A stretch of DNA of 52,064 bases from Oscillospiraceae bacterium (GTDB taxonomy: Bacteria > Bacillota > Clostridia > Oscillospirales > Ruminococcaceae). This document shows positions 19,071 to 25,458 of this stretch, in pieces. Location of the stretch: the NCBI GenBank assembly GCA_017533485.1, contig JAFXIC010000024.1:1-52064 (forward strand). Direction: 5' to 3'. Within the stretch, counting starts at the first letter, position 1. Each line of letters opens with the position of its first letter. The notes under the pieces were generated by a model, which was given only the letters and a program-made list of their open reading frames with translations, was not told the DNA's origin and searched no databases. Made by a program: the position numbers and the translations under genes.

Positions 19071-19529
19071 ATGTTCGGCATGACCAGACAAGAACACCTT
19101 CTAAACCGAATGAAACAATCCAGTATTCCGGCAAACGGGATTGTGACCGCACATTGCATGAAACCACCCTATCCGGACGCTTATCAGGCGGAATGCACCG
19201 AGATTTTGGGTGCACGCGAGTCAGAATTCTCGGTCCAGATTACCTTCCCTACACAAGAACACACGACCGAAATCATCCATATACATGGCGTCGATCCATC
19301 CGCTTACCCTGTCGGAATGCCGGTCATTGTACGCTATCTCTACGAAAACGGAACCTGTTTCGCACTCCCCGAAATCTTTCTCAACGAACCTCCGATGCCC
19401 CTTCCCGCTCAGAAACAGCCCCGAACATTCCAAAGACTTCTGACAGTGCTCATCGCGATCGCCGTATTCGCAGTGTCGGCTGCGGTTACAATGCTGGTCA
19501 TCGGGACGCTGACGCTTCTTTCCCCTTAA
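19071..19529 (+). CDS. Tail-anchored small protein, function unknown
   Basis: 152 residues. A soluble N-terminal domain of about 115 residues is followed by a basic stretch and one membrane helix at about 125-147, ending just before the C-terminus. I do not recognise the family. The ATG at 19071 has GAAAGGAG upstream; a longer frame from 19038 would start inside the tRNA terminator. Confidence 0.65.
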   Translation: MFGMTRQEHLLNRMKQSSIPANGIVTAHCMKPPYPDAYQAECTEILGARESEFSVQITFPTQEHTTEIIHIHGVDPSAYPVGMPVIVRYLYENGTCFALPEIFLNEPPMPLPAQKQPRTFQRLLTVLIAIAVFAVSAAVTMLVIGTLTLLSP

Positions 19530-19559
19530 TCAAAAATTTCTGTACAGGAGATGATTTCC

Positions 19560-19985
19560 ATGAAGCTGGACGGATTCGGACTCTTCGTCAATGATATGCC
19601 CACAATGATTCGGTTTTATCGTGATGTACTCGGTTTTGAGATTGCCGAGGATGAGAATGCGATCAATGTATATCTCGTAAAAGACGGAACACTTTTTATG
19701 CTCTATGCGCGAAAGAACTTTGAGAAAATGACCGCCCGGAAATATGAATATATCAAGGGATTCAACGGTCATTTTGAAATCGCACTCTATGTCGATACAT
19801 TTGATGCAGTCGATCGGGCGTATCATGATGCCGTTTCCAAAGGTGCCGTTCCGGTACTGCCGCCCGAAGACGAACCTTGGGGCCAGCGCACCTGCTATAT
19901 CGCGGATCCCGAAGGCAATCTGATCGAAATCGGTTCATTTAACCGTCCCTTCGAATGCAAAACAGATTTTAACGGGGTACAATAA
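19560..19985 (+). CDS. VOC (glyoxalase/bleomycin-resistance fold) family protein
   Basis: 141 residues. A single VOC module: the N-terminal FVNDMPTMIRFYRDVLGFEIAED and the C-terminal YIADPEGNLIEIGSF are diagnostic of the family. VOC proteins bind a divalent metal between paired beta-alpha-beta units and act as lyases, isomerases, dioxygenases or drug binders; the substrate here cannot be told. ATG 19560 is preferred, since AGGAG is nine bases upstream, over ATG 19551. It lies 30 bp after the preceding gene, and a GNAT gene follows after 54 bp. Confidence 0.85.
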   Translation: MKLDGFGLFVNDMPTMIRFYRDVLGFEIAEDENAINVYLVKDGTLFMLYARKNFEKMTARKYEYIKGFNGHFEIALYVDTFDAVDRAYHDAVSKGAVPVLPPEDEPWGQRTCYIADPEGNLIEIGSFNRPFECKTDFNGVQ

Positions 19986-20039
19986 CCGCCGTTCACAAGC
20001 CATCAGCCACAGACCAGAATTCAGAAGGAGAAGATCAAC

Positions 20040-20513
20040 ATGAACTTCACAATCAGACCTGTTCTCATCGAAGATTATGACAGTATTTACGCACTTTGGA
20101 ATGCAACAGAACAGTCTAAGCGTGCGCTGAATCCGGTGGACGACACCAGAGAGGGCATCGAACGCTACTTAAAACGCAACCCGACCACCTGTTTTTTAGC
20201 ATACCGCAGCGATGTACAGCCCGATCAAGCACAGAATATCGTCGGCGTTATCCTGACAGGACATGACGGCAGACGCGCAATCGTCCATCATATGTGTGTA
20301 CATCCGGATTACCGCCGTCAGGGAATTGCGCATATGCTTGTGCAGAAAGCAGAAGAAGCACTCCGGAATGAGGGAATTACGAAAATATTCGGACTTGTAT
20401 TTAAGGACAATGATATCGCCAATGCATTCTGGGAGGCGGAGGGCTATACGCTCCGTACAAATCTCAATTACCGCAACAAAAGTTTGAATGAAAATGTTCC
20501 GCAGGGGGAATAG
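20040..20513 (+). CDS. GNAT-family N-acetyltransferase
   Basis: 157 residues with the GNAT fold. Motif A is clear (HHMCVHPDYRRQGIAHMLV, acetyl-CoA pyrophosphate loop RRQGIA). It is followed by a KIFGLVFKDNDIANAFWEAEGY motif B. Its substrate is unknown. AGAAGGAGAAG precedes the ATG. It is the last forward gene before a palindrome-rich gap and a terminator. Confidence 0.88.
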   Translation: MNFTIRPVLIEDYDSIYALWNATEQSKRALNPVDDTREGIERYLKRNPTTCFLAYRSDVQPDQAQNIVGVILTGHDGRRAIVHHMCVHPDYRRQGIAHMLVQKAEEALRNEGITKIFGLVFKDNDIANAFWEAEGYTLRTNLNYRNKSLNENVPQGE

Positions 20514-20519
20514 GGTGCT

Positions 20520-20700
20520 GCGGTATCGCGTCGCGATAATAGATTATGGGCTCCGCCCAAACCCGCCAAAGGGATACTATCCCTTTGGAATCCCACAATC
20601 AGCAGAAATATAGAAATTACGTATTAAAAACGGGATACATAAGGGACAGCTGTCCCTTATGCAGGGGCTTGGGGACGGAGTCCTCATTCTGAATCCGTCG
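20520..20700. repeat. Palindrome-rich intergenic element
   Basis: A gene-free stretch with four dyads in 140 bp. They are TATCGCG/CGCGATA (20524-20538), GGGC/GCCC (20548-20558), a 10-bp stem with a 3-nt loop (20566-20588), and a perfect 24-bp palindrome centred on CAGCTG (20638-20661). This resembles dispersed repetitive intergenic elements of Firmicutes. Copy number cannot be judged from one window. Confidence 0.5.
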
Positions 20701-20714
20701 GAGACACTTCTGTT

Positions 20715-20751
20715 CAAAACAGCCGCCTTTTGGGAAAAGGCGGCTGTTTTG
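20715..20751. terminator. Bidirectional terminator downstream of the anti-sigma gene
   Basis: A near-perfect 17-bp inverted repeat (20715-20731 and 20735-20751) with loop GGG. CAAAA and TTTTG ends give a T-tract on both strands, so it can stop transcription from both sides. Confidence 0.85.
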
Positions 20752-20809
20752 ATATTTCAGAGGATTCGTCTATGACCGTAACGATTGTGGATACACGCAG
20801 AGGTTCCTC

Positions 20810-22504
20810 TTATACAACAATGTCAGTCGATGGAAGTTCTTTTTGGGTATCCTGTACTGCCGTACCGTCGGGTCTGACGTAAAGATCACCGATCTTGATA
20901 TATGAGAGCTTATCGAACTGGATCTCAGGCGAAATCACCTTTTCTCCCTCATACATCTGGAAGAAGATATAGCCGTCGATCCATGTACCGTTTACTTCCA
21001 GCGGCGCGGAATACTCATTCATGAACAGAGCACGGCGAATGACCTGCGGCAAGACTGTCGGATCCTTCTCGCGATACTCCACTTCACCCATCGGTGTTCT
21101 TGAACGCTTGTCTATACCGACCGTCAGGAGATTCTCTTTGAGCCAAGGAAGGAGGCTGCTGTCATTCGTAAACGATACGCCTAAGCTCGAAATCATAACA
21201 TTCCCGTTATCACAGACAGCGAGACCTTTGTGTGTGATTTCGGAAACATCGAAGGTAAGCGGTGCATTGTTGTGATGGAGCTCGAGTTCGGACGTATCCG
21301 TCGGAATTCTTGTCGTAATCTCGATACAGTTCATGCCCTCTTGTCCGCTGGTGCCCCATGAATATTGCAGGGCGGTACCGTTGGCGAGGAGCGCCTGAAC
21401 CAGCAGTGTTTCATCTATCTCAGGATCCGCTTCCAGCTGCATTCTCAGGAATCCGTTCTCATCCCGTTGATAGGATACCATACGGAGCGTTTCGGCTTGT
21501 TCAGTTGATTGTTGTTCGCTCGAAATGGTACGTGCAGCATCAGCCAGCGAATAGATATCAGAACCGAATACAATGCGTTCTGCGGAAATATGAAGCAAAT
21601 AGTCGAAGAACGGCATTTTAACCTCATCTGAGGTTGCAAATCGTGCCTCTACATATGAATCTCCGGAAGCGCTGTTCCATATTGCACCACCAAAAGATAC
21701 AAGGTTGAGAGAATGATCCGAACCGTCAGCAGACTGAATCGCGATGTTGATGTTCGGTTCATTTGCACGTACAAGAGCTTCGAGATACTGAGCGGCAGCG
21801 GAATCCTTTTTCATGAGGAAGCCGTTGTTCGTCATCATCACGGAATGTTCACCCCAGACATAAATATCTTCTTCGTTCGGGATGAGATTTCCAAGATGAT
21901 ATTGTTCTGTGCCGCTTTCGGTCGGGATATTCATCGTCAGTGTACCGATTGTCGGGGGCACATGGAACTGCATCATGCAGGTTACAGTAAGATTATTGTC
22001 ATCCGTTACAGCTTTGAAGTTGAGAGAATTGCTATCGGGAATGTCAGATTCCTCGATTGCTGCAATTTCGGCTGCGGTAAACTCTGAACTGTCTTTTTTC
22101 GTAATCTTCAATTCTGCCGAGCCAAAGCCAAGGACATCGAGTTGATAGTTCACAAGTTCGATGTTGAAATCATATGCGGCAGCTGTCAGCATTTCCGATT
22201 TTGGACTTTCTTTGGAGGGTGCTTCCGGCGCACTTCCGACAGCCAACGGCGCAGTTGGCGTATTGCGGTAGAGCTGCCAGATTCCGTATCCGGCACCGCC
22301 CGTCACCCCCAGCACAATTGCTGCACAGGCGGCTGTCGCAAGTACCTTTCGTGCCGTCATACGAATCGGCGTTTGCGGCGCGGCGGTATGCTTTGTCTGT
22401 GACGCAAAGTCTTCAAAATACCGTTCCTGTTCGAAACGGCTCATTCGTTCACCGGATTCTGCCGGTGTTTCCATAAAATTCAGTTTCGAAAAAATTTCTT
22501 TCAT
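20810..22504 (-). CDS. Membrane-anchored anti-sigma/sensor protein with large extracellular domain
   Basis: 564 residues. A short cytoplasmic N-terminus (about 1-50, with FEQERYFEDFASQ) is followed by one membrane helix at about 53-77 and an extracellular part of nearly 490 residues, mostly predicted beta. It starts 40 bp after the ECF sigma gene, the usual arrangement for an anti-sigma factor that holds the sigma factor at the membrane. It lacks a HxxxCxxC zinc anti-sigma motif. The outer domain looks like two similar halves, but I cannot name it. It is not recognisably RsgI. ATG 22504 has GGAAGG upstream. Confidence 0.7.
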   Translation of the reverse strand: MKEIFSKLNFMETPAESGERMSRFEQERYFEDFASQTKHTAAPQTPIRMTARKVLATAACAAIVLGVTGGAGYGIWQLYRNTPTAPLAVGSAPEAPSKESPKSEMLTAAAYDFNIELVNYQLDVLGFGSAELKITKKDSSEFTAAEIAAIEESDIPDSNSLNFKAVTDDNNLTVTCMMQFHVPPTIGTLTMNIPTESGTEQYHLGNLIPNEEDIYVWGEHSVMMTNNGFLMKKDSAAAQYLEALVRANEPNINIAIQSADGSDHSLNLVSFGGAIWNSASGDSYVEARFATSDEVKMPFFDYLLHISAERIVFGSDIYSLADAARTISSEQQSTEQAETLRMVSYQRDENGFLRMQLEADPEIDETLLVQALLANGTALQYSWGTSGQEGMNCIEITTRIPTDTSELELHHNNAPLTFDVSEITHKGLAVCDNGNVMISSLGVSFTNDSSLLPWLKENLLTVGIDKRSRTPMGEVEYREKDPTVLPQVIRRALFMNEYSAPLEVNGTWIDGYIFFQMYEGEKVISPEIQFDKLSYIKIGDLYVRPDGTAVQDTQKELPSTDIVV

Positions 22505-22544
22505 AGCGTCCTTCCTTTCCTGCACAGCCTCTTTTCACTGTGCA

Positions 22545-23114
22545 TCATGTGCCGGATTGCTTATGGCTGACATCCGAAGACAGTTTTTCGGGGAATAGCT
22601 CCCGAAGCTTTCGTTTTGCACGTTCCGCACGCTTGTAAACACCCGAATGGCTCATCTCCATTTCTGCGGCAAGCCGGTCGAGTGCTTCACCGTCCGCATA
22701 AAGCGAAATCAGCAGACTGCGGTCTTTGGGGGTCAATGCCGAAAGAATCCGCTCCGTTTCATCCGAAAATGCAAAGATCGCTTCCTCTGCCGAATCGGAT
22801 CCACGCTGTTCCTTACAATCCTCCAGATAAAGCTCCTGCATTTCCCGCAGATACTTCCGGCGATAGTCGATTGCCTGATAGCGGCAGATGCCTGCGATCC
22901 AGTTTTTCAGCGTGCTTTTCTCGGAATTGAACTGCCCGATATTCTGCCAGATTTTTAACAGCACATCATTGATGCACTCCTCCCGGTATTGGCGGAGTGT
23001 TCCGAGGTATTGATAGACCACCGATTTGATGGTGCTGCCGTATTGTACCAGCAGTTCGCGCATGGCGGACTGGTTTCTCAGCAGTATTTCCTGCACCAGC
23101 TCTGCTTCCTGCAT
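22545..23114 (-). CDS. ECF-type RNA polymerase sigma factor
   Basis: 189 residues. Region 2 (about 20-90) includes EECINDVLLKIWQNIGQF and the WIAGICRYQAIDYRRK -10-recognition helix. Region 4 (about 125-175) has LTPKDRSLLISLYADGEALDRLAAEMEMSHSGVYKRAERAKRKL. Together these mark a small sigma-70 of the ECF group, which directs transcription of a stress or surface regulon. AGGAGGGAA precedes the ATG. The downstream gene probably encodes its anti-sigma factor. The regulon is unknown. Confidence 0.9.
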   Translation of the reverse strand: MQEAELVQEILLRNQSAMRELLVQYGSTIKSVVYQYLGTLRQYREECINDVLLKIWQNIGQFNSEKSTLKNWIAGICRYQAIDYRRKYLREMQELYLEDCKEQRGSDSAEEAIFAFSDETERILSALTPKDRSLLISLYADGEALDRLAAEMEMSHSGVYKRAERAKRKLRELFPEKLSSDVSHKQSGT

Positions 23115-23255
23115 AAGGGATTCCCTCCTTTCCGGCTATGCCGCAGCTTTTATAAGGCCCTTATACCTGATACTACGAATCACAGAACCGATTTTTAGAC
23201 AGCCATCTCTATTTTTTCGAAAAAATTCCTGTACAAGGCAAGTACAACCGGATGC

Positions 23256-23846
23256 TCAGAAGAATACGCCCGTTACAAAAATCTCAATGCCGATCAGAAT
23301 CAGAATGACTCCGCCAAATACAGAGGCTTTTCCGGCAAGCTTTGTACCGAACTTTCTCCCGATGAGGATACCTGCCATGCAAATGACAAATGTAACAGCC
23401 GCAATCAGCAGCGCACAGACGATTGCCATCCCTAAGTCATAATCAGCAATCGTAAAGCCGACCGAAAGTGCATCAATCGAGGTCGCAACGCCCTGTACCA
23501 GCAAGGCACCGATCCCTACGCCATGCTCTTTTTCTTCCTCCGCTTCTTCTCCCCGTATGCCTTCGATCAGCATCTTTCCGCCGATGAACAGCAGCAACAC
23601 CAGTGCAATCCACGGGATCCATCTTTCAAAAGAACGGAAATACTGTACGATCGTATGGACACAGATCCATCCCAGCATCGGCATCAACGCCTGAAACCCG
23701 GCGAACACCCCCGCAATCCCACACATCCTTCCGCGCTTCATCTCCGGTTCGTGCAAGCCATTGGCCAGCGACACCGAAAATGCATCCATCGCAAGTCCGG
23801 CACCAAGCAGAATACTCTCCGCAAAAAATCCGACACTCCATTTCAT
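23256..23846 (-). CDS. mntP: Putative manganese efflux pump MntP
   Basis: 196 residues with six predicted membrane helices in two repeats. GAGLAMDAFSVSLANGL in the first half and GVATSIDALSVGFTIADY in the second are the paired Asp motifs of MntP, which exports Mn2+. The manganese riboswitch directly upstream strongly supports a manganese role. ATG 23846 has CAGGAGG upstream; an in-frame start at 23864 would overlap that site. Confidence 0.93.
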   Translation of the reverse strand: MKWSVGFFAESILLGAGLAMDAFSVSLANGLHEPEMKRGRMCGIAGVFAGFQALMPMLGWICVHTIVQYFRSFERWIPWIALVLLLFIGGKMLIEGIRGEEAEEEKEHGVGIGALLVQGVATSIDALSVGFTIADYDLGMAIVCALLIAAVTFVICMAGILIGRKFGTKLAGKASVFGGVILILIGIEIFVTGVFF

Positions 23847-23869
23847 GTTGACATCCTCCTGCATTTATC

Positions 23870-23915
23870 ATCCAAAAATAAAACCCAAGTACAGCTGTTT
23901 TTGCTATACTTGGGT
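23870..23915 (-). terminator. Expression-platform terminator of the Mn riboswitch
   Basis: On the reverse strand, ACCCAAGTA and TACTTGGGT (23883-23915) form a 9-bp stem extended by inner pairs, followed by TTTTATTTTT. It lies between the aptamer and mntP, so metal binding presumably prevents it forming. Confidence 0.8.
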
Positions 23916-23961
23916 AATTCTTATAACATAAAGAGACCCCATGCATAGCTTTACAGTTATA

Positions 23962-24054
23962 CATGAGTCTCGCAAATGAAAGCAAGCCAGACCGTCCGTG
24001 CGGTCAGTATGTTGACTTGCTGCTTTCCGAAAAAAGCCTGCTACTCCCTCATCG
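23962..24054 (-). ncRNA. yybP-ykoY manganese riboswitch
   Basis: Reading the reverse strand, the aptamer starts with GATGAGGGAGTAGC, contains the GTCAACATACTGACC stem and loop, and ends with GCGAGACTCATG. The paired ends and the two conserved loops match the yybP-ykoY family, which senses Mn2+ and activates exporters. A sigma-A promoter lies just upstream, a terminator just downstream, and mntP follows. Confidence 0.88.
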
Positions 24055-24062
24055 GTTTTTTC

Positions 24063-24091
24063 ATTATACAACATTCATCGGAATCTGTCAA
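24063..24091 (-). promoter_or_regulatory. Promoter of the Mn riboswitch-mntP unit
   Basis: Reverse strand TTGACA (24086-24091), 17-nt spacer, TATAAT (24063-24068), both full consensus. Confidence 0.9.
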
Positions 24092-24108
24092 GCCTTTTTG
24101 CCGGATAG

Positions 24109-24137
24109 TTGACGATTTCGCCGAACTATGGTATACT
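24109..24137 (+). promoter_or_regulatory. Promoter of the mini-AGCS gene
   Basis: TTGACG (24109-24114), 17-nt spacer, TATACT (24132-24137). It diverges from the mntP promoter; the two -35 boxes are about 17 bp apart. Confidence 0.75.
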
Positions 24138-24172
24138 GGAGATATTATCACCCCGAAAAGGAGGATACTGCC

Positions 24173-24589
24173 ATGCTGAACGAACTGGTTTCCGCACTCA
24201 ATGACATTCTTTATAGTGATATCCTGATTATCCTGCTGGCAGCAAGCGGGATTTATTTCTGTATCCGCACCCGTTTTGCACCGTTTCGCCTCTTTCGAGA
24301 ACAGATCCGTGCTGTCCTCGATAAGCCCACCGAAAAAAATGGTGTTTCCTCGTTCCAGGCATCGCTCGTCATCCTCTTCGGTGCGGTACTGAGCGCAGAC
24401 CTCCTCTGGGGCATTGCCAATATCACCATGGGCTTTATGACCCTCATCAATATTCCCGTCATCTTCCTCCTCAGCAAATATGCTTTGCGTGCGCTCGATG
24501 ACTACGAAGCACAACGCAAAAAAGGTCAGGAACCGGTATTCCATGCAAAAGATATCGAGCTCCCGCATCCGGTGGATTATTGGGACTAA
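24173..24589 (+). CDS. Internally deleted alanine/glycine:cation symporter (AGCS)-like protein
   Basis: 138 residues. Residues 1-62 match the AGCS N-terminus (membrane helix, then TRFAPFRLFREQIRAVL and KNGVSSFQA). Residues about 66-138 match the extreme AGCS C-terminus (GAVLSADLLWGIANITMGFMTLINIP, and a tail ending HPVDYWD). A full AGCS transporter is about 450 residues, so roughly 300 central residues are missing, with the frame kept. The promoter, GGAGG site and reading frame are intact, so it may still be expressed, perhaps as a small regulatory membrane protein. It could also be a decaying deletion product. It cannot transport on its own, since the substrate and Na+ sites are gone. Confidence 0.7.
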   Translation: MLNELVSALNDILYSDILIILLAASGIYFCIRTRFAPFRLFREQIRAVLDKPTEKNGVSSFQASLVILFGAVLSADLLWGIANITMGFMTLINIPVIFLLSKYALRALDDYEAQRKKGQEPVFHAKDIELPHPVDYWD

Positions 24590-24624
24590 ATTCATATTTT
24601 CAGGCAAAGGAGAGGAATTGAAAC

Positions 24625-25041
24625 ATGAAAATAAGACTTATCATCCCCTCTCTCATTGCAATTTTAGGCATTACAGCATTCCTGACTATACTTCAGCTTC
24701 GACATGATTACATCCGACGGGATAAAATCAGCATGACAACACTCTCACAAATGGAAACACATCTCGTTCAGCTCATGGGAACTGCCTGCCATGTCGAAAA
24801 GCTGGATAAAATCGAATACGGCGGTCAGCTTTCGACGGATATATATTATGTATATCTTTCCTGCTCTGCTCCGCATACAGAACTCCCTGAAGATTCCGGC
24901 GGTCTGGGGCTGGGGTATTATGAAGAAAGACAATCGCTTGTCCTTCGTATCCCAGACAATGATTATTCCGCGCAGCAACTTGAACACGCAGCGGATCTAA
25001 GTGCAATTTTAGCGCTTATCAAGAATTGCTATGCATTCTGA
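24625..25041 (+). CDS. Small exported or membrane-anchored protein, function unknown
   Basis: 138 residues. An N-terminal hydrophobic segment (about 4-23) acts as signal or anchor; the remainder is soluble with two cysteines (CHVEK, SCSAP). I do not recognise the family. It lies 35 bp after the mini-AGCS gene with AAAGGAGAGG upstream, so the two are likely co-transcribed. Confidence 0.65.
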   Translation: MKIRLIIPSLIAILGITAFLTILQLRHDYIRRDKISMTTLSQMETHLVQLMGTACHVEKLDKIEYGGQLSTDIYYVYLSCSAPHTELPEDSGGLGLGYYEERQSLVLRIPDNDYSAQQLEHAADLSAILALIKNCYAF

Positions 25042-25112
25042 CACAAGTCTGCGGCTGCACGCCTGCTCCGGAGATCATACTCAGGCGCGTAGACATCTCA
25101 TTTTTTCAAAAG

Positions 25113-25152
25113 AAAAAGTCCGGCAAACCGTAATCGGTTACCGGACTTTTTT
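25113..25152. terminator. Bidirectional terminator
   Basis: AAAAAGTCCGG (25113-25123) pairs with CCGGACTTTTTT (25141-25152), extended by inner pairs. It lies between the forward small gene and the reverse tRNA-Ser and can terminate both. Confidence 0.9.
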
Positions 25153-25242
25153 GGCGGAGATGGTGGGATTCGAACCCACGGGACGTGTTACCGCCCAAAC
25201 GATTTCGAGTCGTTCTCGTTATGACCACTTCGATACATCTCC
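25152..25242 (-). tRNA. tRNA-Ser (anticodon CGA)
   Basis: A class II tRNA of 91 nt including the encoded CCA. The acceptor stem is GGAGATG/CATCTCC, the anticodon loop CTCGAAA (anticodon CGA, reading UCG), there is a long variable arm, and the T-loop TTCGAAT is present. Confidence 0.97.
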
Positions 25243-25260
25243 ATTGATATCACGACAAAT

Positions 25261-25289
25261 ATTATACCACACTTTCTTCAAAAGGTCAA
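25261..25289 (-). promoter_or_regulatory. Promoter of tRNA-Ser
   Basis: Reverse strand TTGACC (25284-25289), 17-nt spacer, TATAAT (25261-25266). Confidence 0.85.
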
Positions 25290-25377
25290 GTGGTTTTTCA
25301 AAATATTTTCGGTGCTTTTCAAAAGTTGCGATCCCCCTCCAAAAACTGCGGTTTCAGCATATTTTTCACGAAAACAC

Positions 25378-25406
25378 TTGTAATTTTCCGGAAAGTGTGC
25401 TATACT
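25378..25406 (+). promoter_or_regulatory. Promoter of the GH9 cellulase gene
   Basis: TTGTAA (25378-25383), 17-nt spacer, TATACT (25401-25406) preceded by TGC (extended -10). About 50 bp before the start codon. A CCCC/GGGG hairpin in the leader (25420-25434) is short. Confidence 0.75.
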
Positions 25407-25458
25407 GACTATATCAATGCCCCCTAGATGGGGCGTGAAAGAAAGAGGAGGGATTTTC

